Part shown: positions 50,294 to 60,670 of the stretch, one piece after another
How the letters are laid out: each line of letters begins with the position of its first letter
Numbering within the stretch: position 1 is the first letter of the stretch
From: Augochlora pura
Taxonomy: Eukaryota > Arthropoda > Insecta > Hymenoptera > Halictidae
Reading direction: 5' to 3'
NCBI RefSeq assembly: GCF_028453695.1
Contig: NC_135778.1
Location: 7,574,166-7,638,165 of the forward strand
Length of the DNA stretch: 64,000 bases
The notes under the pieces: model-generated
Told to the model about the DNA's origin: nothing
The model's input: the letters and a program-made list of their open reading frames with translations, nothing else
Database searches by the model: none
Translations under genes and position numbers: made by a program

Positions 50294-50386
50294 CTTATGC
50301 ATGAGTTTCGTTGACTTTAAATGCGCTCCAGCGTCGTTGTAAGGCGACAATGATGTCATTCTCGGCAAATCCTCCGTCTCGATCAT
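50294..50386 (-). CDS. Candidate first coding exon, 31 codons to a consensus donor (gene unknown)
   Basis: On the minus strand, the first ATG after an in-frame TAA four codons upstream opens 31 codons starting MIETEDLPRMTSLSPYND and ending LMHK, immediately followed by AAG|GTAAGT (50293-50288), a consensus donor in phase 0. The peptide is not compositionally AT-biased as chance frames here are; it is polar and acidic at the start, with no signal peptide or membrane segment. The upstream 450 bases are GC-richer, with initiator-like TTCAGTGACG and CRE-like TGACGTA motifs. It is 4.6 kb upstream of the cnc-like exon on the same strand and phase, so an alternative cnc start is possible. It cannot splice in frame onto the nearest acceptor before the cnc ATG. 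I do not recognise the protein. Confidence 0.55.
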
Positions 50387-50850
50387 ATTATATTTTTAAT
50401 GGTTGAATCTCGAAATATACATCGGGCGAACGTTAAAAGTATTCAGCTAAGCAGCGGCGAAAAGTGACTGTATTCTGTATTGTTCTGATGACTGAAAGTA
50501 TGGAAGTGAAATACATTACGTCACTGAACTCGCAGAAACACTCTCACTTTGCTCGATCACTTTTTGGTGATGCATTGCGATTTATCTTTTCAACGGCTAT
50601 ACCACATTTCGGTAACAAGTCTTTGTCAACTGTACCTGCGACAGAATTTTCTGCCCTACGGTAATGTAGAATTAGAATCAGCGCGAATGCTACTGTCTGA
50701 CGTTCCAATATCAGATAATTAGAATTTTTATTGCGCTACGTCACTGCTTGTGCGATTGCCGCGCTATTTGAACGTGGCGCGATTCACACAACACGTGTTC
50801 ACGTCGGCGTTTACACGCTGTTTCCGTTTCCGATAAATAACACGCCTGCG
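50387..50850 (-). promoter_or_regulatory. Putative promoter and leader for the 50386 ATG
   Basis: A GC-richer block with two TGACGTA-type sites (about 50520 and 50740), an initiator-like TCAGTGACG and CACGTG-containing ACACGTGTT. Beyond 50850 the DNA is AT-rich. Confidence 0.35.
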
Positions 50851-51993
50851 TATTTGGTTTTACCGTTAATTTGAAAAATATACATTTCGAAAGCGAAATA
50901 TTTTTTACTTTATTAGAGAATTATTATACAATTTTTAATTTATTATAAAATTACTTTACAAACCAAACGATTTTTCAAGTAGATAAGACTAATATAATCA
51001 GTCGCTAAGATTACTGCGTGTTAAATTATTATCCATAAGTAAATCATTTTTAGAATATGTATTATAAGTCTACACAAATCTACTATAAATGATCCTAAGT
51101 GTATCTAGTTATAATTTTGTCAAAGTGGTCCGCGGTTCATGTATTACATATATTTCTGATTGCAAATTTTTACGAGTATATTCACAAAATTATTATAAAA
51201 GAGGGATCTAGAATAATCACGAATATTTTTTTAAACCTAAATGACCTAGTCATAAAATACAACCCTTACTATCAATTTAAGCCCTTAAAAGTTCAAACAT
51301 TCCCATTTTAATTCCTTTTTAAAATTGATTCGAAGGAACTTCTTAAAATCAAATCAGCTTTTTTAATTGATTTACAATTTTCTTTTAAACCCTGATGATC
51401 TCATCTTAAAGAGTAATCAGCTAGTTTCAATTTGAGCCCACGGAAATCAAGTATTCGTAACGAGAAAGCATTAAAATGCTATTTTTAAGGCGCAATGCAA
51501 ATGCCGGAGATACTTATTTAGTAATTCGTTTAAATATCCGTAGAGTGCAATTCCACGTGGTGGTAAAACACTTAAGCTATTGGCAAATTTATTTTCACTT
51601 TCCTCCGCTAGATGATAGCACATACAAGTTTCATGTGGCGGAACCACGAAACATAGGCGGTTGGCACCACTGTAACGCGTAAAAGGTCGCGTAGGCTGAG
51701 TGTGAGCGTATCGCGTCGCGAATTGCGTAAAATAGTTAAATAAGTAATCTCTGTAAATTCGGAGTGTATTGTAAAAACCGCAAACGCCGATCACGCAAAC
51801 TGTAGTTCACGAGTAACCTCGCGAACACGTGTCCCACGCGTCCTGTATCAACCTCGCGAGCACGCGTCTCTTGCGTCGCAGATATTTTTAGTTTTGCCGT
51901 GGCAAAGTTTCTTTATTTATATTAGCAATTAAACGTATTAGTAAGTTACTACTGTTATACATACTTAGTTAATAAATAGTTTTTATAGCAAAT

Positions 51994-52082
51994 AATCCAG
52001 TCACATGTTTCCTTACCTGACTTACCGACCCGGTATTAGTAATCCAATCACATGTTTCCTTACCTGACTTACCGACCCGGTA
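51994..52082. repeat. 47-bp tandem duplication
   Basis: AATCCAGTCACATGTTTCCT... and AATCCAATCACATGTTTCCT..., starting at 51994 and 52041, nearly identical through ACCGACCCGGTA. On the minus strand each unit carries GTAAGT and CAG|GTAAGG. Confidence 0.9.
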
Positions 52083-52825
52083 AACACGTCTGAAAATAGT
52101 TTAAAAAGCTTTCGATAGAGGCACTTGACTCGCGTCTCCCACGGTATTCCGAACGAGCCCCTACATTCACTTATTTTCATGACATCGATGCATAAAAATC
52201 TTCTGAACAGTTTTATGCCCTCGGTTTATTATTTGGATGCCTAATTTCGGCGACGATATAAACTTGACATTCGTTACGGATGCACGCCACAAAAATTTCT
52301 TTATCATTAAAGTAGTATTGTTTAATAACTATTATTGTTTATCATCCTGAAATTAATAATATTATATGTAATTGTATTTTTTTAAATAAATATAAATATT
52401 TCATTTTAAATTGTCCTTTCTTTCATACATTTAGTGTTCTGCAATACCGACGTTGTTAAAAATGAGTGGTTCCTTGCGTCCTCTACGTTTCAGAGCGAAG
52501 AATCATGGAACTATGTCCAGCGGTATACTAAACGTCGATAATTGTAAACCGAATAGTCAATAAAGCAGTGCAAAAGCAGAACATGATAAAAATGATAAGA
52601 GGGACTTCCTCTGCTATATTTTTACTGCGCGTTAATAACAGACCTCGAAATTCGAAATATAAGTATGAACAATAAACGATATGTTTTTTTAATTCAGAGA
52701 CTGTATTACCGACTCTGTAGAAAATGCCGTGGTACGATAGCGCACTCTACTTAAATGAAACGTTCGGCTAGTGAACTATGTCAAATTGCAACATTGATCT
52801 GTAGAACATAAATACGATTATTATC

Positions 52826-52885
52826 GACCGGTTGTCATAGTAACCAATAATTTGTTATCTTTTGTTGAGATAAACGTGTTAGATT
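52826..52885. repeat. Dispersed repeat family F, copy 1
   Basis: CCGGTTGTCATAGTAACCAA, then TAATTTGTTATCTTTTGTT and AACGTGTTAGATT. Related copies lie at 58736 and 60396. Confidence 0.55.
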
Positions 52886-54179
52886 GTAATACAAGCTTCA
52901 ATATTATTATATACATTTTTAAATATTAAACATAAAACTATTGCTGTACGTGGACTATCTGTAATAATGTAATTAATAGAAATAATTATTCAGCTATTCC
53001 TGAAAATAATTATACTCTACATCGTATTTATATAATATGTGCTTCATAAATACTATTTAAATAGTTAAATATTCACGCCGTGAACACACTTGTTGCTTCC
53101 AAATAATATTCAACACTCGTAGTAGAAATGGAATATGCAGAATATCCGCTTCTTGCTAACGCGCCTAATTTTCGTGAATTATCGGTAACGCTGAGCACGA
53201 CACGAAATGGTAAGAGAGTTCTGGAACATCCTAAATCCGTGTCTGAAATCTAAAAATAGACGTAACACCATAGACAAGGTATTAAAAACGACGAAGCACT
53301 TTACGAGGTTTTGTCGCAGATTAGATATCTAATAATATTGTTTCCCTAATTGATAATAATTTTTATTTATTGAAAAAGTACATTATAAAATAGTATTACA
53401 TTAAATTATATATTATACATATTACATAGAATATTATGTAATCATGCTAACAATTTGTCAAAAATGTTTCTACTGCGTAAAAGACAGACAAAGTAATCAA
53501 GATAGGTTAAAGTGCAGTAGAGCAAACTTTCAAATTCGGTTTTGTCCCGAATTAATACGAAACTCATGCTAATTAACAAAGAATTATGATCACCTCGCGT
53601 TCGTTTCACCTTTGTGCAATATTTAAGCAAGGACAGTTCCATTTAATTTTCTAAATATTTAAAAATTACAAAAGCTCGTGATGTTGCTCCTATGTTTCGG
53701 CGCTTAAATTACGAGAGGCGCCAAAATAGAGCCCGTTGATTAGTCGAGAATTCAAACGGCTACTTCAGGTGACTCCACTACCAGTACAAGAGCGACAGAT
53801 TTCTACGAGCTAATTGCGAATAAAATAAAATCGAATAGAATACCCAAAAGTAATACATATTTTTTCTAAAATGATTCAGCAATTTTAAAATATCAATTAT
53901 ACGCAGTTATCGATACTACTTCAGTTCAGAAGATCCCGATACATTGAGCAACAACGCAACGCGGTAAATTTGCTCATATATCTTACGAAAATAACGGAAT
54001 CTCATCAAAAATTACATCATCCGACTTCTAATCAATCTGTTTATAATATTTTGTCAGTACCAAGCGATAACGTTCGAATCAACTGTTTAAAAAAGCAAAT
54101 TATTGATCACCAACTAACGGCACATTCGATCTGCGGCGCACTCTCTTGGTCGACAATACTGTCCCTCGCGGCGAAAGCT

Positions 54180-55720
54180 TAAAGCACGACGCGCACAGCG
54201 CCGATTGGTACAGCGGCGAATCATTGAACCAGTAGAACATACCCAGAGCGTGTAACAATCATATAAACCGTGACGAAAGTGCTCGTCCATCTACAGACGT
54301 TTCTTAGTCTATGGTAGTGCGATGTCTGAACAGTTGGGTCAACAGGAAATATGGCGGCATTGCGCCGAGTACGAAGGTGAATCGGTGGTAAACCACGTTT
54401 GTTTGTGAGGGAGATTCGGTCAGACAGGAAAGTCGACGTTTCAATGAGAGTGCGGTACGTCCTGTGATAAGATGTGCAGTGTTTTGTGACGAAAATAACA
54501 GCCGGTTGCGGCTGAATCGGATTTTTCGCGTTAACTTGTCGCCGAGCAAGGCGCATAATTGGCAGTTCCCTCGAGGTGGCAGGTATGCGATACACGAGAA
54601 TACTCTCGAAAGAAAAACTTTTAACAACGTTTTCCAGCGTGTCGGCCGTTGCTTTATTTACGAACAGCATCGGCCGTGAACGACGAGAGACCAGTGCTCT
54701 CTCGTGCAGCGTTATTGACCTGACGTGTTATTATCGCGCACAGCATCAGCGAATCGTTTACGATTCGAATCGGGTGTGTTCCCTGTTGTCATCAACAGGA
54801 CATTGACTCTTCAGATATTGCCCCGTTTCGACCTTCCTTTTTCCCCCAATCAAAATAGACCACGACTCGTCGTTCGCCGTTTCTTTGCTCGCCGTGCATT
54901 TAACTGGGCACACCGTGCACGTTCATCTCGCGACTTGGGGTAGGACAATGGGGAATCGTTCGATCGGCTCATTAAACTCGCGTGTTTCGGATTCCCGAAG
55001 GACAAGTCCTACGATCGATTGCTCGGAATTTAATCGGTTTCACGGCGAGCGACTGGGGGACGTTTATTTCTCAGCCGCGAATAAAACAATCGTGTTGTTG
55101 ACCTAAGTTAAAACTTCGCCGTTGGCCAGTTTATTTAAAGCCGCTACACTCTTTGGCAATGGCCGTGAACGCGCGTTCCGTTTTTATTAATGAGAACGGA
55201 CGTTTTATCGCCGCCTTAACTCGCCACGGCACGCTCGCGGTTGCGTATTAGATTTATGGCCGCGTTGTTGCGCGCTACATTGTTTTTCTGTCTTTATCGT
55301 GGACATCGTTCTTCCCACTGTTCCATTCAGTGGGATCGGTTTCCATGGTTCTACAGCCGTTACGAGATTCTTTTTAATTCCAGGGGTTCGTCGACGGCTC
55401 GGTATTTTAATTCGGAATTAGACGGGACGAATGTTTGGATAATTTCGAAAGTGAAAGTGGTAAAACGGAGCTCGCGAGTAGTTGTCGAGGAATATAGAGT
55501 CCTTTATCGTCGCCGCTTCTGGGCAGATGGAATAGAACGCCAGTCATACACGTGTACGCATGCTGGATACATTAGCGATATATAGGTCAAGCGTTCCTCA
55601 ACATTGAGGTCATTGCCCCGGGATCGACCACGTCGGTAAAACAGCGCGTTAATTGACTAAAGTCGTCGCGCGTTGACCACGTACATTTCGACGATAGAGG
55701 TCACCGTTAGAAATGTTCAC
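54180..55720. promoter_or_regulatory. 1.5 kb CpG-rich island, possible promoter or 5' exon
   Basis: The largest GC- and CpG-rich block in the window, sharply distinct from its flanks. It holds a GATTGG/CCAAT site (about 54208), a plus-strand TATAAA (about 54264), an ATATGGCGGC motif (about 54349) typical of insect housekeeping promoters, and a possible plus-strand donor GGCAG|GTATGC at 54582. Open frames on both strands overlap and match nothing known. It could be a distal promoter of the cnc-like gene or the 5' end of a plus-strand gene; the sequence does not decide. Confidence 0.35.
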
Positions 55721-56440
55721 GGACGTTTTCTGTCCGCTTTCTTCTTCTTTCATAACGCCATGAGCTGTCGAGAAAGGAAATGATTGGATGTTTTCGTGAC
55801 GTACGTTGTATTAGCGTCGCGTAGTTAACATCGACATCGAACAATTGTCTAGCGTGGACTATATGCAACAGTCTATTGAGAAACGGGCATTGTTTAATGG
55901 AATGTAGTAGGGCACAAATATGTTTATTGAACTTTATAGTGGTAGGAACGTCTTTATATTCGATTTAAAAATTTGAAAATGGATGAGAATATTAATAATG
56001 GCAAATTCAGTTTTAATAAGCTTAAAGTAAAGTACTATGTAGATATTTTTACAATTCTATTGATTTTTGGATGGAGGTGGGTTAACAATTCTTGCAATTT
56101 AGAGCTAAATTTTTATTTAAAACGTCATCTTGATCCCTTATGATAGTTTCCTGGTATAAATCGAGCACAACAAAATTTTCCATGCACATTCAGATAACAT
56201 ATATAACGGATATTTAGAACTTGTACAGGATCACCTTGAACCCCCGAAATTGTACGGAACGTCAGCCGCGGACGCGAAACTATTGTCAGACGCTTTGAGA
56301 AATTATTTTTATCATTTCCAGACAAATAAATATCGCCGTGAAATTATAGTTGCCGAAAATAAATTTCAAACGGCAGCCGTACTACAAGCACTATAATTAG
56401 AGGTCAATGACGTAATTTACAAACGTTCGCGTTTCCCTCG
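55721..56440. other. No gene seen
   Basis: AT-rich transition between the CpG-rich island and the tandem repeats. Confidence 0.35.
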
Positions 56441-57025
56441 GAAATTACAATTTATAAATACCGTTCGACTATAAATCTGTGCAACTTTGTCGATAAATTA
56501 ACAACTTGGAAAAAAAAAACGAAGTCTCGAAAACTTTTCGAACGACACCGGTGCGTCGTTATTTATACTATACGGAGTTGCTTTTATCGGCGGTGACGTG
56601 GAGTAATCGTTGTAAATTTGCATTTACAATTACAATAACAAAAGTGCAATTTATAGACACCGTTCGACTATAAATCCATGCAACTTTATTGATAAATTAA
56701 CAATTTAAAAGAAGAAATTTCGCAAAATTGTCAGCCACCGCCGTATTGTATTATTTATAATTTGCAGAGTTGCATTATCGACGGTCACGTGGAGTAATAG
56801 TTATAAATTTGCAATTCAAATGAAAATTACCAAAATTATAATTTACAAGTACTGCAATAAATATATAAATATATATACAACTATAAATTTGTGCAACGTC
56901 GTCGCTGAATTGACAAGTTAAAAAAAGAAGTTTCGCAAACTTTTTAAACGACACCCCACCGTTTGTTATTTATAATTCGCGAACTTGCTTGTATCGACAC
57001 CGGCGTGTCGAGTAATCATTACAAG
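56441..57025. repeat. Degenerate tandem repeat, three units of about 200 bp
   Basis: Units start near 56441, 56641 and 56834. Each has AATTTA(TA)A, CGTTCGACTATAAAT (or CAACTATAAAT), GTGCAACTTT or TGCAACGTC, GATAAATTAACAA, a purine run, CGACACC(G), TTATTTATA and a GAGTTGC...CGGCG..GACGTGGAGTAAT block. Identity is roughly 70%, so it is an old local amplification. Confidence 0.8.
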
Positions 57026-57313
57026 TACAAAAGAGTCGCGTAACTCGTTAACCGACTCCATACTTTGCTCGAACTTCGGTCATACGAATTCAAGGTCGCG
57101 GTGTCTTCGAGCAACTTCCTTCTAACAACGCGATCGTGAGAGTCGACATTACCATTCAATCAGCCCGCGGTCGATGCAATCGGTTGCACGATCGGCGATA
57201 AGTCGTTCCGCGGCTCGTTCGATCATCGTGAATCCATGCTACAAAGTAATTGATGCAATTAACCACTTAATTCCTAGATAAAACGAATGCGCAAGCCATA
57301 CATTGTGTATTTA
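57026..57313. other. No gene seen
   Basis: Mixed, moderately CpG-rich DNA between the tandem repeat and the TTAA MITE cluster. Confidence 0.35.
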
Positions 57314-57317
57314 TTAA

Positions 57318-57638
57318 CCACTTCGGTACGAGCGTCGACTATAGTCGACGGCCACAGATGAACACGCACAGCCGAGTGTCGACTATAGTCGACGGCCGTG
57401 ATATGAACGCACACGGCCGAGCGTCGACTATAGTCGACTATAGTCGACTGCCAAGAACTTTTGCCTTATCTCTACAATTGCAGTGTTTACGTCCAGAAAT
57501 ACACATAAATAAGCTTTTCTCGTCAAAGATCTGTGAAAGAGCAAAACGGATTCACTGTCGATGCACGAAGTAGCATGCGAATGGTGAGTGCCGGCTGTGG
57601 GCACAATTTCGTGGCCGATGCGCGCCGTACCGAAGTGG
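57318..57638. mobile_element. TTAA-flanked MITE, family B (321 bp)
   Basis: Flanked by TTAA (57314-57317, 57639-57642) with perfect 13-bp inverted ends CCACTTCGGTACG. It contains three or four copies of GTCGACTATAGTCGAC, arranged as a 44-45 bp tandem near the left end. It is structurally like family A but different in sequence, and encodes nothing. Confidence 0.9.
57334..57448. repeat. Tandem array of a 16-bp palindrome
   Basis: GTCGACTATAGTCGAC at 57334-57349, 57378-57393, 57423-57438 and, overlapping, 57433-57448. Units repeat every 44-45 bases with GGCC..AGATGAAC/ACGCACA.GCCGAG between them. Confidence 0.95.
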
Positions 57639-57642
57639 TTAA

Positions 57643-58450
57643 TTCCGATTCCATTGACTATTTCTTTGATTTTCAGGTATCGCGATAACAAACGAACGCG
57701 TGACCGACTTCAAAGTGCCGCTGACAGTGGCAATAACAATCTATGCAAATAAGCTGATAGGGAATCCCCCTTACGGAATAAATAACAGAGAGATTTTAAC
57801 ATAGCAATCGCATGAACACACAGACGAGAAAATAACAGAAAAAAAACAGGGAAGAAATATCGAAATAAGTTGAGATATATATGTACATATACTTGCATAT
57901 AATAATACAAAAATGGAAGAAGAATAGCGAAAAAATAACAGCGAGCATTATATCGCGTTGGCGAATAAATTCGACGATTTTTTTTCTTTTTGTTTTACAA
58001 TAACTCGTGCATTAATTAGCAGAGTGAGTAATAGGCAGTTCGAAAGATTTGTTTCGGCTCTAAATAACCATTGTAAATAATCAATTTTTCATGACTATTT
58101 AGACTTGGAAATGTAATATCCCGCATGTAAAAATCAGCATTCCCGATGTTTTCGCTTTTCGTCGAGGTCGAAATGCCGAGACACCTGCAACGTGAACGGA
58201 GAGGATATGATAGATGAATCTGTTGCACAGAAAGGGTTTGGAAAGTTCGAAAAAGGACAACTTTGACCGCGACGACACTCCTCGATGAAAAAACGACGAA
58301 TAGCATATGTCGAAAATGCTGATTGCTGCCGTCCGGATATTACATTTCCGTGCTTAAAAAATCATGACTAATTAAATTATTCGACAAAGCGAATACAATA
58401 GTCTCGCAGAGCTGAAAGAGATCTTTCGAACAGCTTACTCACTTTGCGAA
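57643..58450. other. No gene seen
   Basis: AT-rich DNA between MITE families B and C. Confidence 0.35.
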
Positions 58451-58454
58451 TTAA

Positions 58455-58728
58455 CCCTTTGCACTCAGCGCTGTCTTGAACGTTAGGTTGTCTCGACACC
58501 ATTTTCTCGTAGAAACGTGTACTTGCGAACCTTTGCATTCTAATATATAATAATAATAATAATAATAATAAGTAATTACATATAGTGATATATAAAATAT
58601 ACGTTAATTAAAATATATTATAGTAACATATAAATTTGTATTATAATATAGTATATCTATTTTTTATAACAAAGTGAGATATTCGATTCTTATTAATTTG
58701 AGGGAGGCGCCACGCGAGTGCAAAGGGG
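58455..58728. mobile_element. TTAA-flanked MITE, family C (piggyBac-like)
   Basis: TTAA at 58451-58454 and 58729-58732. Ends are CCCTTTGCACTC (left) and CCCCTTTGCACTCGC (right, reverse-complemented). The CCCTTTGCA start is like piggyBac-group termini. The interior is AT-rich and carries a TAA microsatellite (58548-58571). Confidence 0.88.
58548..58571. repeat. TAA microsatellite
   Basis: Eight TAA units inside the family C MITE. Confidence 0.9.
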
Positions 58729-58735
58729 TTAACAA

Positions 58736-58790
58736 ATCGGTTAACCAATAATTTGTTATTTATTATGAAAACGAAAGTATTGAAGTTCAT
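58736..58790. repeat. Dispersed repeat family F, copy 2
   Basis: ATCGGTTAACCAATAATTTG, then TTATTTATT and ACGAAAGT; directly adjoins the right end of the family C MITE. Confidence 0.6.
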
Positions 58791-59699
58791 ATCATCCTTG
58801 TAAGTTTTTATATAAAAAAAACAAGATCTTTACGAATTTATTCGCCAACCAAATATCATCATTGCTTAACACTAAAAAATAGTTTATAACAAATCTAGAA
58901 TTAAAGAATTAATTTCCACCAGAAGAATGGGTTTATTTTATTATTATATATACGCGATGAGTTTATTTTATCATTATATACACGATAATTAATAATTACA
59001 GACAGTATAGTTTTAATAAAATAATAAATGACTAGAGTAGAGTCGATTAAAAATAGCTCGGCGTAGAGCGCGTTAAGTACCCCGGCTTAATTACAAATTA
59101 GCGGAAGCCTCCGCCCCGGATTTCCCTTCGCGAGAAATAAAGAGAAAGACGAGCCCCGGGTGCGTCCGCCTCTGTTCATTACGGAACAATCGATACAGGT
59201 CGCGAGGACCAGTTTGCCTGGCGGTATCGGTCCTTACCCGTTGATGCATCGGATTCGAATCGCGCCGGGGAATCGAACGGCGTACCCGGCGATATTACTC
59301 TTCCTATAAATACGGCGAAACACAGGCGCAAGGTATCTGGGTCAGGCGAGCGGGGGCCGTGTTTACACGCGTTTGCGTCTCGGCCCGATCACCGCCGACT
59401 AAATTTACGGTTTCGGTAATAACTCGTTCCGTACGCGGATCAACATTGTTCCGTTTACGCCACTGTTTTCGTTCCGGGTCCGAAAACTTGCCCGGGAAAC
59501 CGCTCGAACCCCCGCTTCCGAGAGACGCAACGATTCGCCGACGCGCAACGTACGCGCGATTGTAGTTTACGTTCCGCTGTATCGCTCGCTTTGCACCGGG
59601 CTCGATTTTGACCGTTGCCGCAGAGGAGCGCGTAAACAAAACACGTCCTCTTGGATCGTTCGCACGCGCACGCGTTAAATCCCTACAATACTCTATACT
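58791..59699. other. CpG-rich block 59050-59680, no supported gene
   Basis: GC-rich, with TATAAATA on the plus strand at 59306 and a minus-strand ATG of four codons (MHQR) before CGG|GTAAGG at 59228-59223. Both are suggestive only. Open frames overlap on both strands. Confidence 0.35.
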
Positions 59700-59836
59700 C
59701 TATGGGTATATTGTTTTCTTTGTACTGTGCATATATACTTTTACTGTAATCGTTCACTTTAATAACTAATAATATAATTGAGTAAAGCACGAAACATTCG
59801 CGAAAGCCACTATAATGGCGCGTCGTGCCTAAGAGG
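59700..59836. mobile_element. TTAA MITE family A, copy 4 (partial, reverse)
   Basis: The minus strand reads CCTCTTAGGCACGACGCG, GCCATTATAGTGGC (59806-59819), TTCGCGAATGTTTCGTGCTT, as in the other family A copies. The distal half is missing. The site TTAA is TTAC here, and another piggyBac-like start (CCCCTTGCACTACG) begins straight after it. Confidence 0.75.
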
Positions 59837-60033
59837 TTACCCCTTGCACTACGACTCCTTCCACGCTGTGTTGATCAGCACTTATTTGTCCTTGACCCCA
59901 TCCCATACTTTGACGAGTCTTTTCACGCGATGAGAATTTCTAGTAACAATTTGTACAGTGTGAATGCTGTTCCGTTGTTTTAATTCGAACAAAATTCTAA
60001 TCTCTTTTCGTCAGTCCTAACCTCTTTTCGTAA

Positions 60034-60075
60034 CCCCTTTGGTACGAGTGCTGGATATATCCGACGTCCCTGCGA
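60034..60075. mobile_element. Single left end of a TTAA-type MITE, family D
   Basis: TAACCCCTTTGGTACGAGTG followed by GGATATATCC (60053-60062). It resembles the family B end CCACTTCGGTACGAGCG. No matching right end was seen nearby. Confidence 0.55.
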
Positions 60076-60395
60076 CGACCGGTATAAATAACAGAATTGT
60101 TTATTAGAAACGCTCTTCTGTCTTCATTTACTAAATCGTATGTTCGAGAAACAATTCTTTGTGGAATGATGTTTGAAACGATCACCATTTACAGATAATT
60201 TGGTGCTGGAAGCCCGAACAGACACAAAATTGCAAATAAGTGGAAATTAGTATGCTATCTGGTTGAAGAGATATACCGTATTTAAATAATAATAACGACC
60301 TTGGATTTCTATGTAAATTTTTATTCGCGGACTGCTACACGAAAACAATGATCACGCGGAACCTATAGTATTTTAATACTTCGTCGCTCGTTAGC

Positions 60396-60450
60396 GGATC
60401 GGTTAACTAAAATTTGTTAGCTATTGTTTAGACGAAAGTGTTAGATTCCA
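60396..60450. repeat. Dispersed repeat family F, copy 3
   Basis: GGATCGGTTAACTAAAATTT, then GTTAGCTATTGTTTAGACG and AAAGTGTTAGATT. Confidence 0.55.
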
Positions 60451-60484
60451 TATTATTGCTGCAATTTCTTATATACTAGATACA

Positions 60485-60670
60485 GAGTAAAATAAATAAT
60501 ATGAAAATAAATTGAATAAAACGAGATAAAATAAATTGAATGAAACTGAAATAAGTGAAATACGAATAAGATAAATAGAATAAAAGTATGCCAAATAGAA
60601 TAAAAATAGAGTAAATAAAATAAAGGTATACTAAATAAAATAAAAATAGAATAAATAAAATAGAGTAATT
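60485..60670. repeat. AATAAAATAG low-complexity repeat
   Basis: Irregular units of AATAAAATAAAAATAGA and GAATAAA on the plus strand. Confidence 0.85.

Larger units (their letters stand above)
50851..54179. other. No gene seen; AT-rich with one tandem and one dispersed repeat
   Basis: Mostly AT-rich. A CpG-rich patch at 51660-51900 has no recognisable feature. The tandem at 51994-52082 and the dispersed repeat at 52826-52885 are listed separately. Confidence 0.35.

Noticed and set aside
54221..54670. 149-codon minus-strand frame in the CpG-rich island
   Set aside because: Three frames are open at once and none resembles a known protein.
57334..57448. CRISPR-like spaced repeats
   Set aside because: The repeats are palindromes inside a TTAA-flanked MITE of an insect genome; spacers are near-identical to each other.
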